This document shows positions 53,404 to 61,678 of a stretch of 64,000 bases of DNA, piece after piece. Source of the stretch: Paenibacillus_F sp047238265 (GTDB taxonomy: Bacteria; Bacillota; Bacilli; Paenibacillales; NBRC-103111); NCBI RefSeq assembly GCF_047238265.1, contig NZ_JBDFMM010000001.1:3472001-3536000 (forward strand), read 5' to 3'. The notes below the pieces were generated by a model that worked only from the letters and a program-made list of their open reading frames with translations, searched no databases and had not been told where the DNA came from. Both the position numbers and the translations under genes were made by a program. The stretch's first letter is position 1. The number at the start of each line of letters is the position of its first letter.

Positions 53404-54954
53404 TTATGCCTTAAAAACTTCCTGCTGGAAAGCGGCGATCGCCGAGTATTCCTCCTCCAGCTTCCGTGACAGGCCGATGAAAATCGGGAGAAGCTTGTGA
53501 TAGACGCGGGCGTTGGCTTTGTCAGGCTCATGCTTATGCGTTGCCCCGATCATTCCGGAAACGACGCCGAGCGAATCGGCCCGGCCCGTCGCATACAAGC
53601 CCAGCACGGCCGCTCCCAGGCAGGAGCTCTCGATGCTTTCGGGAATGATGACTTCCTGATCGAAAATGTCGGCCATCATCTGCCTCCAGAGAGCCGAACG
53701 CGCAAACCCGCCTGTAGCGTGTATTCTCGCCGGCCGTCCGATTTTCTCTTCCATGGCAAGCAGCACCGTGTACAGGTTGAAAATGACTCCTTCCAGCACC
53801 GCTCGGATCATATGCTCTTTTTTGTGATGCAGAGTCAAGCCGAAGAAAGATCCGCGCGCGTCCGGATTCCACAGGGGAGCCCTCTCCCCGCTTAAGTAAG
53901 GATGGAAAAGCAGCCCGTCGGAACCGGGGCGAACCTGCCCCGCGATCTGGGTCAGCAGATCGTAGGAGTCGATGCCGAGCCGTTTGGCGGCTTCCACTTC
54001 CGAAGCGGCCAGCTCGTCGCGCACCCAGCGGAACAGCATGCCCCCGTTGTTGACCGGCCCCCCGATCACCCAGTACGATTCCGTCAGCGCATAGCAGAAT
54101 ATGCGCCCTTTCGGATCGGTTACGGGCCGGTCCACGACCGTGCGGATGGCCCCGCTGGTCCCGATTGTCGCGGCGACGACGCCGGGCTCTATCGCGTTCA
54201 CGCCGAGGTTGGACAGAACGCCGTCGCTCGCTCCGACGACAAACGGCGTAGACGGCGCAAGCCCCATCTCGGCCGCGTATGACGCGTTCAAGCCTTCGAC
54301 GACGTGAGTCGTCGGTACGGGCCTGGACAGCCTGTCGGGAGTAATCCCGGCAAGCTCAAGCGCCTGCGGGTCCCAGTCCAGTGCCTGCAGGTTGAAAAGG
54401 CCCGTCGACGAAGCGACGGAATGATCGACGATATACGTCCCGAAGAGCTTGGCAAATACATATTCTTTGATCGAAATGAATTTGGCCGTTTGGCCGAAAA
54501 TCCCGGGATGATCGCGACGGAGCCACATCAGCTTGGTCAGCGGCGACATCGGATGGACCGGCGTTCCCGTGCGCAGGTAGAGCTCGTGGCCGCCCAGGTC
54601 TTTTTTGAGCCGCTCCGACCACTCCGCGCTCCGGTTATCCGCCCAGGTCAAGCAGCGCATCAGCGGTTTTCCGTCCTCATCTACAGGAAGCACGCTGTGC
54701 ATGGCGGAGCTGAAAGAAACGAAAAGAACCTCGCCCGGCAGTATGCGTGCTTGGTCCATGACGCCTCTAACCGATTTCAGAACGGCCTGGAAAATCTCTT
54801 CCGGGTCCTGTTCGGCTGTTGATGAGGTCGGGGTATACAAAGGATAGCCGCCGCCCGCTTTGGCGGCGACCTTTCCGTTTTCCTCGAAAAGCACCGCTTT
54901 AGTGCTCGTTGTACCGATATCGACTCCGATCATATAGCGGGTCATGCTGTTCAT
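53404..54954 (-). CDS. gntK: Gluconate kinase (FGGY family)
   Basis: The 516-aa protein is an FGGY carbohydrate kinase: MIGVDIGTTSTKAVLF (phosphate 1 loop), the LTWADNRSAEWSERL-type segment, and SGERAPLWNPDARGSFFGLTLHH, HATGGFARSALWRQMMADIF near the C-terminus. It phosphorylates gluconate to 6-phosphogluconate in the cytosol. AAGGAG lies six bases before the ATG at 54954; MTRYMIGVD three residues later is possible. It is the last gene of gnd-gntR-gntP-gntK; between gntP and gntK (54985-55013) a GC-rich hairpin without T-run may stabilise or process the message. Confidence 0.92.
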   Translation of the reverse strand: MNSMTRYMIGVDIGTTSTKAVLFEENGKVAAKAGGGYPLYTPTSSTAEQDPEEIFQAVLKSVRGVMDQARILPGEVLFVSFSSAMHSVLPVDEDGKPLMRCLTWADNRSAEWSERLKKDLGGHELYLRTGTPVHPMSPLTKLMWLRRDHPGIFGQTAKFISIKEYVFAKLFGTYIVDHSVASSTGLFNLQALDWDPQALELAGITPDRLSRPVPTTHVVEGLNASYAAEMGLAPSTPFVVGASDGVLSNLGVNAIEPGVVAATIGTSGAIRTVVDRPVTDPKGRIFCYALTESYWVIGGPVNNGGMLFRWVRDELAASEVEAAKRLGIDSYDLLTQIAGQVRPGSDGLLFHPYLSGERAPLWNPDARGSFFGLTLHHKKEHMIRAVLEGVIFNLYTVLLAMEEKIGRPARIHATGGFARSALWRQMMADIFDQEVIIPESIESSCLGAAVLGLYATGRADSLGVVSGMIGATHKHEPDKANARVYHKLLPIFIGLSRKLEEEYSAIAAFQQEVFKA

Positions 54955-55030
54955 TTCCTACTCCTTCTTTCTCTGTTAAGACTGACGGCCCGGACGTTGG
55001 TGCCTGTCCGGGCTGTCTGCGGAACGTTTT

Positions 55031-56392
55031 TTAAACAAAAACACTCAGAATCATAATAAAGGCCAAACCGATTACCGACAGCAGGGTTTCCATGACCGTC
55101 CATGATTTTAAAGTCTGCGGAACGGACAGGTTGAAAAATTCCTTCACCATCCAGAAACCGGCGTCGTTTACGTGGGAGAGGACGATGGAACCCGCGCCCG
55201 TCGCAAGAACGACAAGTTCCAGGTTTGCGCCCGGCGTCAGCGCGAGCACCGGCGCAACAATGCCGGCTGCGGTCGTCATCGCTACCGTTGCGGAGCCGGT
55301 GGCCACCCGGATAAGCGCGGCAACGAGCCAGGCAAACAGGATTACGTTTACGTTAGCCTGCGTGGCGAATTCGGCGATTGCCGCTCCCACGCCGCTGCTG
55401 ATCAGAACCTGTTTGAACGCGCCGCCCCCGCCGATGATCAGAATAATGGTCGCCGTAGGCGCCAGACATTCGCTGGTAAAGCGGGAGATGTCTTCTTTTT
55501 TGAAGCCGCGGGCAAAGCCGAGCGAGAAGAACGAAAACACGACGGCGATCAAGAGCGCGATAATTTCATGCCCGATGAATTCGGAGAAAACAGTCAGGCT
55601 GCTCGTGCCTTTCGGATCGACAATGTTGGCAACGGAACCGATCAGCATAAGAATGACCGGCAGGAGAATCGTAAACAGCGTAATGCCAAAACCGGGCAAG
55701 TTCCGGTTTTCGCTTACGGCAAATTGTTCGGCCAATTTGGCCGGCGGTTCCGCCTGAATTCTTTTCCCGATAAATTTACCGAACAAAGGTCCGGCAATAA
55801 TCGCCGTCGGCAGTCCGATCAGCAGCGAGTAAAGAATCGTTTTGCCCAAATCCGCCTTGTACGCATCAATGGCGATCATCGGCGCCGGATGAGGAGGCAC
55901 AAGGCCGTGAACCGTCGAAAGACCGGCGAGAATCGGAATCCCGATTTGCAAAAGCGGCATTTTCGTTTTGCGTGCTACCGTAAAGACGATCGGAATGAGC
56001 AGAATCAGACCCACTTCGAAAAACACGGGAATCCCCACGATAAAGCCGACGACCATCATCGCCCAGTGAACACGTTTTTCACCGAACCGGTCGACCAGAG
56101 TTGTAGCGATTTTTTCGGCGCCGCCGGATTCCGCCATCATTTTGCCGAGCATGGTGCCCAGTGCGATGACGATCGCGATCGTGCCAAGCGTGCCGCCCAG
56201 CCCTCCGGTGACCGCCTTAATGACGTCCTGAGCTTTCATTCCGGACAGAAGGCCGAGCATAAGCGCCGATATAATGAGGGTAACGAACGGATTCCATTTG
56301 AATTTAGCGATAAACACCACTAAAAAAACGATCGAAATCAGAGTCCAGACTAATAGAGTGACGGAATGACTAAGTCCGAAAATGCTGTTCAT
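55031..56392 (-). CDS. gntP: Gluconate permease (GntP family)
   Basis: The 453-aa membrane protein has about 12-14 helices with GntP signatures: LSGMKAQDVIKAVTGGLGGTLG, GFIVGIPVFFEVGLILLIPI, GLSTVHGLVPPHPAPMIAID, GGGGAFKQVLISSGVG and SHVNDAGFWMVKEFFNLS. It imports gluconate by H+ symport. It stands upstream of gntK and is preceded by a cre-like site and a GntR-type operator, so it is induced by gluconate and repressed by glucose. Confidence 0.95.
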   Translation of the reverse strand: MNSIFGLSHSVTLLVWTLISIVFLVVFIAKFKWNPFVTLIISALMLGLLSGMKAQDVIKAVTGGLGGTLGTIAIVIALGTMLGKMMAESGGAEKIATTLVDRFGEKRVHWAMMVVGFIVGIPVFFEVGLILLIPIVFTVARKTKMPLLQIGIPILAGLSTVHGLVPPHPAPMIAIDAYKADLGKTILYSLLIGLPTAIIAGPLFGKFIGKRIQAEPPAKLAEQFAVSENRNLPGFGITLFTILLPVILMLIGSVANIVDPKGTSSLTVFSEFIGHEIIALLIAVVFSFFSLGFARGFKKEDISRFTSECLAPTATIILIIGGGGAFKQVLISSGVGAAIAEFATQANVNVILFAWLVAALIRVATGSATVAMTTAAGIVAPVLALTPGANLELVVLATGAGSIVLSHVNDAGFWMVKEFFNLSVPQTLKSWTVMETLLSVIGLAFIMILSVFV

Positions 56393-56435
56393 GACTGACC
56401 TCCAGATGTATAATTCAAAAATTTCCCGCTTAATT

Positions 56436-56449
56436 TATTAGCGCTTTCA
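56436..56449. promoter_or_regulatory. cre-like site upstream of gntP
   Basis: On the minus strand TGAAAGCGCTAATA has one mismatch to the CcpA consensus TGWAANCGNTNWCA. It lies 44 bases upstream of the gntP start codon. Confidence 0.5.
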
Positions 56450-56478
56450 TTGGGTCTTCGCAGAGTTTATGAAGTTGT

Positions 56479-56496
56479 ATACCTGTCGACAAGTTT
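56479..56496. promoter_or_regulatory. GntR operator upstream of gntP (degenerate)
   Basis: ATACCTGTCGACAAGTTT resembles the Bacillus subtilis GntR site ATACTTGTATACAAGTAT (13 of 18 identical). It is 87 bases upstream of gntP. Confidence 0.6.
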
Positions 56497-56545
56497 ATTG
56501 TGCGCAAGCGCCGTTTTACCGGTCGCTTACCTCTTTACCCGCCTA

Positions 56546-57220
56546 TCAGGAAGGTAAACTCGTTTCAAGAGTTTGCCGGGAATCGGCGAAATAATTGCGG
56601 ACCACTTGCCCGATAACAGCGGGATCGTGGGTTTCGAGACCCCGTACGATAGCGCGGTGTTTCTCGATAACTTCCAGGAGCTTGTCTTCTCCCTGCGAAA
56701 AAATTTCATCCGTTGTAATCAGCAAAACCGTGATGACGATCTGCCGGATGCTGGTCCACAAATGCAGCACTCTTTTATGACGGGCCGCTTCGATAATCGT
56801 CTCGTGAAACGTGATGTCCTGAAAGGCGAAGTCCTCCGGATCGCCATGCTTCACAGCCAGCTCCATCCTGTCGATAATCTGGTTCAGTTTACCGATCAGA
56901 GAAGCCTGATTGGCTTTGGCAAGCCGGTCCTGTACGAAACTTTCAATAATAAAACGGACATCGTATAACTCCTGCACATCTGTCTGGCTCAGCCCCAGTA
57001 CGACGGCCCCCATACGTTCCAGACGGATGAGACCTTCGTTGGATAACGCTTTCAGAGCCTCCCGGACAGGCGAACGGCTTGTGCCGAAGTCGGATGCGAC
57101 GCGGTTTTCGGAAATCACTTCACCGGGCTTAATACTCCCGCTAATAATTTGCAGTCTTAATTCGCTGGCGATCGACTCTCCCAATGAAACGCCTCTGAGC
57201 CACGCGGACGGATAACGCAT
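56546..57220 (-). CDS. gntR: Gluconate operon repressor, GntR family (FadR subfamily)
   Basis: I start at the ATG at 57220 (MRYPSAWLRGVSLGE), with AAGGAG 11 bases upstream; a TTG at 57229 is too close to it. The 224-aa protein has an N-terminal winged helix (ISENRVASDFGTSRSPVREALKALSNEGLI) and an FCD ligand domain (about 80-220) with the D-x3-R/H-type motifs DVRFIIESF and FHETIIEAA. It should release DNA when gluconate binds and repress gnd and gntP via the two operators. It lies between gnd and gntP. Confidence 0.92.
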   Translation of the reverse strand: MRYPSAWLRGVSLGESIASELRLQIISGSIKPGEVISENRVASDFGTSRSPVREALKALSNEGLIRLERMGAVVLGLSQTDVQELYDVRFIIESFVQDRLAKANQASLIGKLNQIIDRMELAVKHGDPEDFAFQDITFHETIIEAARHKRVLHLWTSIRQIVITVLLITTDEIFSQGEDKLLEVIEKHRAIVRGLETHDPAVIGQVVRNYFADSRQTLETSLPS

Positions 57221-57406
57221 AATGTACAACTCTCCTTACCGATGTGCTGAACGTACGCCGACCTTGTCCGGCGGTTGAAAAGCTGTCCCGTCAGGGAACC
57301 GCTCCTCCCGCCTTCAAAGTCACGTCAATTGTAGCACATCTTCAGCCGGAGCATCCATGCCGGACAAGCTTCCGGCCGGCTGCCCTTCCGCCTGCAGATA
57401 CTGAGA

Positions 57407-58309
57407 TCAATCCCCGCTGCGTACCACGGCGTGTCCGCCGAATTCATTGCGCAGCGCGGCCACGACTTTGCCGTGGAACGTGTCCGTTTCCAGCGACCGG
57501 TAGCGCATGAACAAGGACATCGCGATAACCGGCGCGTTCGCTCCGAGATCCAGTGCGGTCTCCACAGTCCACTTGCCTTCGCCCGAGCTCTGCATAACCC
57601 CACGGATTCCTTCGAGCTTGGGATCTTTGGAGAAAGCCTGTCCGGCCAGCTCCATCAGCCAGCCCCGGATAACGGAACCGTTCGACCATACTTCCGCTAC
57701 CTTCTCGTAATCGAAATCGAAGCCGCTTTTGTCCAGCACTTCGAAGCCTTCCGCGATCGCCTGCATCATCCCGTATTCGATTCCGTTATGAACCATTTTA
57801 AGAAAGTGGCCCGATCCGCTTTTTCCGGCATACAAATAGCCTTTATCGACGGCCATGTCGCGGAACAGAGGCTCGATTGTCCCGAAGGCTTCCTTGTTTC
57901 CCCCGATCATGAAACAGCCGCCGTGCTCGGCTCCTTCCGTTCCGCCGGAAGTTCCGACATCCATGTAATGAATTCCTTGCGCGGCGAGCTTTTCGGAGCG
58001 CTCCACGGATTCTTTATAGTGGGAATTTCCGCCGTCTATAAGCACGTCGCCCGCTTGGAGAAGCGGGAGCAGCGAATCGATTACGCTGTCGACGATTTTC
58101 CCTGCCGGAACCATCATCCACACCGTTCTCGGAGCGGGAAGGTTCGCAACCAGTTCCTCCAGATTTTCCGATACTACGGCGCCAAGTTCGGCGAGCCGCT
58201 TCCCCGGAGCGGGATCTTTATCGAATACGACTGCCTCATGTCCGTGACGGAGCAAATTTTGAACAAGATTGTAACCCATTTTACCGAGACCGATCATACC
58301 AATTCTCAT
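57407..58309 (-). CDS. gnd: 6-Phosphogluconate dehydrogenase, decarboxylating (short GndA/YqeC type)
   Basis: The 300-aa protein is of the short type (YqeC/GntZ-like rather than the 470-aa form). It has an N-terminal Rossmann motif GMIGLGKMGYNL, the substrate-binding region DVGTSGGTEGAEHGGCFMIGG, and GHFLKMVHNGIEYGMMQAIAEGF with the catalytic Lys and the family's His-Asn. It converts 6-phosphogluconate to ribulose 5-phosphate with loss of CO2, usually with NAD+. It is the first gene of the cluster and sits directly behind the strong GntR operator at 58330. The ribosome site AGGGG is 10 bases before the ATG. Confidence 0.93.
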   Translation of the reverse strand: MRIGMIGLGKMGYNLVQNLLRHGHEAVVFDKDPAPGKRLAELGAVVSENLEELVANLPAPRTVWMMVPAGKIVDSVIDSLLPLLQAGDVLIDGGNSHYKESVERSEKLAAQGIHYMDVGTSGGTEGAEHGGCFMIGGNKEAFGTIEPLFRDMAVDKGYLYAGKSGSGHFLKMVHNGIEYGMMQAIAEGFEVLDKSGFDFDYEKVAEVWSNGSVIRGWLMELAGQAFSKDPKLEGIRGVMQSSGEGKWTVETALDLGANAPVIAMSLFMRYRSLETDTFHGKVVAALRNEFGGHAVVRSGD

Positions 58310-58329
58310 GATGTCAATTCCCCTTCTGG

Positions 58330-58348
58330 TATACTTGTATACAAGATA
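58330..58348. promoter_or_regulatory. GntR operator upstream of gnd
   Basis: ATACTTGTATACAAGATAT is nearly identical to the B. subtilis GntR operator ATACTTGTATACAAGTAT and is palindromic. It is 21 bases upstream of the gnd start codon, so it overlaps the promoter or early transcript. Confidence 0.85.
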
Positions 58349-58674
58349 TGTTTTATCATAACTCCGTTCGCGGATTCTGTAAACACTCTTTTTGTAAGCG
58401 CTCTATATAACCGATAATGTTCTTTTATTCCGATTGCTTATATTGAAAATAATTCCTTTATTATAAAAGGATGAAATACTCTTAACACCGTGTTTTCTTT
58501 GTTCTGCGTCTTTTTTCTTCTGTTTAGGCGTATTTTTCGCAGCCTCATAGGCAATTTCCAATTGACCGCGGCCTTCGTTTACCCTATTATTCCCGCTTCA
58601 GGTTAAAAAATGAGGGATTTTTCATAAAAATGATTGCCATTTTCAGAAAAAATATGGCAAAACTACTTCACACG

Positions 58675-58730
58675 GGAACGAACGTTTGGTATACTAAAAA
58701 CAAACATTCGTTCGCATACTATCGTATGCG
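58675..58730. promoter_or_regulatory. Promoter with two inverted repeats ahead of the 99-aa gene
   Basis: GGAACGAACGTTTG (58675-58688) and CAAACATTCGTTCG (58701-58714) are 14-base inverted arms with two mismatches around the -10 box TATACT (58690-58695); TTCACA (58667-58672) is a matching -35 at 17 bases. A second, perfect repeat CGCATAC-TATC-GTATGCG (58713-58730) lies in the leader, just before the ribosome site. The arms hold GAAC-N4-GTTY-like half sites related to LexA boxes, so SOS control is possible. In 58349-58666 I see no gene. Confidence 0.5.
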
Positions 58731-58749
58731 ACCCAAGGAGGGTTTTGCT

Positions 58750-59049
58750 GTGAGTCTGTGGAAAAATGTTCGCTTCATCGAACGCGATTTTTGGTTTCAG
58801 AAAATGTTGAATGATACGGAAACTCTGCATTCATGGCAGATCGATGACCTGCTGGGCGAAGCGAATGCTCAATGGGATGACTTGACTTTTAAATTTTTTG
58901 ATGACGGCTCCGTCACCATTATAGATAACGATACAGACACCCGAGTTTCTCCCCGAGAGCTTAAAGGTGCGGCACTCGATTTTTATATCCGCAAGCGCAT
59001 CGAATTTATACGTTCGAGCCTGCAGGAGAAAATCCTGATGTACGCCTGA
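58750..59049 (+). CDS. Unknown 99-aa protein
   Basis: The GTG at 58750 follows AAGGAGG by 8 bases (VSLWKNVRFIERDFWFQKML...); a 40-residue extension upstream crosses the promoter and is not credible. The protein is acidic and aromatic-rich (SLWKNVRF, HSWQIDDLLGEANAQWDD, FKFFDDGSVTIIDNDTDT, YIRKRIEFIRSSLQEKILMYA), with a beta-like middle and a helical C-terminus; no Cys, no membrane segment, no signal. I do not recognise a family. It is transcribed alone from an unusual promoter with two inverted repeats and ends in a terminator. Confidence 0.7.
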   Translation: MSLWKNVRFIERDFWFQKMLNDTETLHSWQIDDLLGEANAQWDDLTFKFFDDGSVTIIDNDTDTRVSPRELKGAALDFYIRKRIEFIRSSLQEKILMYA

Positions 59050-59077
59050 ACCGCCCGACTTCCCCTCTTTACAAACC

Positions 59078-59110
59078 AAAAGGGAACCCCGCTGTTAAGG
59101 TTCCCTTTTT
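59078..59110. terminator. Bidirectional terminator after the 99-aa gene
   Basis: AAAAGGGAACC and GGTTCCCTTTTT arms around CCCGCTGTTAA-type loop; also faces the tag gene. Confidence 0.85.
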
Positions 59111-59235
59111 CTTCTCCTGTTTTGCCCTGATGTTCCCACATGATGTATGATTCCTCATTTAACTTGGCCTTCACCCTGCATCACCACCGTCTGACACCAA
59201 GCAGCGTGAGTTCCTCCCGCTTTAGAACGGCCTAT

Positions 59236-59805
59236 TTATCTCTTGTTGGCCGGATGGCACATACAAGTCGTCAAGTGATCGTTGACCAGTCCCGATGCCT
59301 GCATGTACGCATAGCAGATCGTCGTGCCTACAAAAGTGAATCCGTCTTTTTTAAGCGCCTTGCTCATCGCATCCGATTGAGGTGTACTGGCAGGTACTTC
59401 TTGAAGCGAATTCCATTGGTTCTGCACGGGCTGCCCGTCTACAAAACTCCAGATATAGTCGGCAAAGCTGCCCGTTCTCTCCCTGATTTTCAGAAACGCC
59501 TGCGCATTACGGACAAACGCGCCGACTTTAAGCCGGTTTCGGATGATTCCCGGGTCCTGCAGCAGCTCGGCCAGCTTGTCCTCCCCATACTCCGCCATTT
59601 TCTCCGCATCGAATCCGTCATACACGATTCTGTAATGCTCTCTCTTCTTAAGTACCGTGTACCAGCTTAAACCCGCCTGAGCTCCTTCGAGACACAGCAT
59701 TTCAAACAGCTTCCGGTCGTCCCTTTGCGGAACTCCCCATTCATGATCGTGATAATCCATGTAGAGGGGGTCCTGATTGACCCAGCCGCACCGTATTAGC
59801 TCCAT
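59236..59805 (-). CDS. tag: DNA-3-methyladenine glycosylase I
   Basis: The start MELIRCGWVNQDPLYM has GGGAGG nine bases upstream; a 43-residue extension in the same frame comes from the upstream gene end and is rejected. The 189-aa protein has the Tag signatures RCGW...YHDHEWGVP, FEMLCLEGAQAGLSWYTVL (with the catalytic Glu) and a C-terminal HLTTCMCH, whose Cys/His residues with the N-terminal CGW and HDHEW form the zinc snap. It removes 3-methyladenine from alkylated DNA. It is last in the operon after tatD, with a 31-base gap. Confidence 0.93.
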   Translation of the reverse strand: MELIRCGWVNQDPLYMDYHDHEWGVPQRDDRKLFEMLCLEGAQAGLSWYTVLKKREHYRIVYDGFDAEKMAEYGEDKLAELLQDPGIIRNRLKVGAFVRNAQAFLKIRERTGSFADYIWSFVDGQPVQNQWNSLQEVPASTPQSDAMSKALKKDGFTFVGTTICYAYMQASGLVNDHLTTCMCHPANKR

Positions 59806-59836
59806 TCGTATGTACCTCCCGTTTCTGTAAGATCTG

Positions 59837-60820
59837 TCATCCGTAAGACTGCGGCTGCAAACTATAGAAGGTGCAGGTGTTTTTGTAAACTTGAGCAGCC
59901 GCATCTTGTACCGTGACCGATTTAATCCCCGCAATATGCCGTACGACGTCAGTTACCATCAACGGGTGTGTCATCCTGCCGTCATAGGGTCCTTCAAACG
60001 GCCACGGACCGTCCGTTTCGGCCATCATCAGCTCCAGCGGATAACGGGCCGCCAGCTGCCTGATTTCCTCTTCATAGGAGATATCCGGGGTTATAGATAT
60101 ATAATACCCTAAACCGATCATACGTTCGACCGTTTTTTCAGAGCCCTTAAACCAATGAAAATGAGCGCGCTCTATTCCGTACCGTTCCAGAAGGTCCAGC
60201 ACGAGGTCCGCGTCCTCGTAAACGGCGTGCAAAACGACCGGTTTCTTGTGTTTAGCGGCAAAAGCGATAAAGCGCTCCAGCAAATCCACATAAGGCTGCA
60301 GATAAAATGGCGGGCCGGCCTTCTCCGCTTCCGTCCGCATGTAGTAAGGGAGACCGATTTCCCCTACGGCCGCGGCTTCGTGAACGGTCTCCTCCATCCA
60401 GCCGAGCAGCTCCTCAAGCTCATCCGCCGAAGGAAGCGGCTGCTCCGGATGAAATCCGTAGGCGGGCCGGACAATGCGGGGATACCGCCGGTGCAGCAGG
60501 CGGGTTCTCTCGCAAGAAGCGAGATTCATGGACACGGCAAGCAGCATGGAGACAGGAATACCGTCCGCAATATCCTGGAAAATCAGAGTTTGCTCCCGCT
60601 CCCCATACTGTTCGAGATGGATATGGGCGTCGATATAACGGAGTTCGCCGGGACTATGTGCCTGGGGGTCGTCTATGACTGCGCCCTTATTCGTCTCAAG
60701 CCCCGGCCCCCCCATCGTCGTTTCTGCTATCTGTTCTTGTCTCTGTTCTTGTCCTTGTCCTTGTTCTCGCCTCTGCTCCGTTGCCGATTTCTTCATCGAT
60801 TCAACCATCGTTTCCTTCAT
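59837..60820 (-). CDS. TatD-family metal-dependent hydrolase with Gln/Glu/Arg-rich N-terminal extension
   Basis: From the ATG at 60820 (GGAGG 7 bases upstream) the protein has 327 aa. Residues about 62-320 fit the TatD amidohydrolase fold: YIDAHIHLEQY, VGEIGLPYY, VVLHAVYEDADLVL, AHFHWFKGSEKTV and ETDGPWPFEGP supply the metal-binding His, Glu and Asp. The first 55 residues are an odd hydrophilic, Q/E/R-rich extension (TEQRREQGQGQEQRQEQIAE) made from an imperfect short DNA repeat. TatD proteins are often DNases or peptide hydrolases; the target is unknown. It is placed 77 bases after the thiamine ATPase gene and before tag. Confidence 0.88.
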   Translation of the reverse strand: MKETMVESMKKSATEQRREQGQGQEQRQEQIAETTMGGPGLETNKGAVIDDPQAHSPGELRYIDAHIHLEQYGEREQTLIFQDIADGIPVSMLLAVSMNLASCERTRLLHRRYPRIVRPAYGFHPEQPLPSADELEELLGWMEETVHEAAAVGEIGLPYYMRTEAEKAGPPFYLQPYVDLLERFIAFAAKHKKPVVLHAVYEDADLVLDLLERYGIERAHFHWFKGSEKTVERMIGLGYYISITPDISYEEEIRQLAARYPLELMMAETDGPWPFEGPYDGRMTHPLMVTDVVRHIAGIKSVTVQDAAAQVYKNTCTFYSLQPQSYG

Positions 60821-60897
60821 ATCGCAGCCTCCGTCCCGGGATGATTCCGTGTACGATCCCTATACAAGATAGCCCGCAGGCAGCGGGAGCCGATGTT

Positions 60898-61665
60898 TCA
60901 GCTTCCGCTTCCTACGGACTTCATCAGATTGATCAGTTCTCTTTTCATCGAGATAAACGCAGGGTCCTCCGTAATCGTGAGTGCCCGCGGGCGTTCGAAT
61001 GGAACGATAACTTCCCTTTCGACCCTTGTCGGTTTATCCGATAACAGATAAATACGGTCCGACAGCAGCAAAGCCTCTTCCAGGCTGTGCGTAATGAACA
61101 GGACGGAACGTTTATTCTGTTCCCATATCTTGAGCAGCCAGTGCTGCATGTCTTCACGCGTTAACGCGTCCAGCGCACCGAACGGTTCATCCAGGCACAT
61201 CAGCTCCTGGGGACTGAGCAGTGCCCGCAGAAACGAGACGCGCTGCTGCATTCCGCCGGACAGCACGTGGGGATGCTCCTTTTCATAGCCTTGGAGCCCT
61301 ACTTTAGCCAGCCATTCCCTCGCAAGAGCCAGCGACTCCGCTTTAGGCAGTCCTGCCGTTTCACGGGCCATGATCACGTTCTCTTCCACGTTCCTCCAAG
61401 GAAACAAAGAGGCCTGCTGGGGCATATAGCTGACGAGCCCTTTGCGGCCGGTCACGTCTTTGCCTTCCATATAAATTTGTCCCGACGACGGCCGGATCAG
61501 TCCTCCTATAAGGTGAAACAACGTCGTTTTCCCGCTTCCGGAAGGACCGATCAGCGAGACAAATTCGCCTTCATTCACATGAAGGCTAATCCCGTTAAGA
61601 ATTTTCGTATCGCTTCCGCCTGTGGAGAACGACTTGGAAATTTCTTTTAGCTCCAGTTTTTTCAT
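60898..61665 (-). CDS. Thiamine/pyrimidine ABC transporter ATPase (ThiZ-like)
   Basis: The start MKKLELKEISKSFST follows AGGAGG by nine bases; the longer frame lies in the permease. The 255-aa protein has GPSGSGKTT (Walker A), VLSGGMQQRV (signature), LMCLDEPFGALD (Walker B) and ITHSLEEALLLSD (H-loop), of the SsuB/ThiZ/TauB-like group. With the permease, DUF77 protein and binding lipoprotein, downstream of a TPP riboswitch, it most likely imports thiamine or the hydroxymethylpyrimidine precursor. The substrate is inferred from the riboswitch. Confidence 0.9.
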   Translation of the reverse strand: MKKLELKEISKSFSTGGSDTKILNGISLHVNEGEFVSLIGPSGSGKTTLFHLIGGLIRPSSGQIYMEGKDVTGRKGLVSYMPQQASLFPWRNVEENVIMARETAGLPKAESLALAREWLAKVGLQGYEKEHPHVLSGGMQQRVSFLRALLSPQELMCLDEPFGALDALTREDMQHWLLKIWEQNKRSVLFITHSLEEALLLSDRIYLLSDKPTRVEREVIVPFERPRALTITEDPAFISMKRELINLMKSVGSGS

Positions 61666-61678
61666 CGCTTCATTCCTC

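Noticed and set aside
58720..58760. Longer start of the 99-aa gene at 58630
   Set aside because: The extension crosses the -10 box and both inverted repeats and has no ribosome site, whereas GTG 58750 has one.
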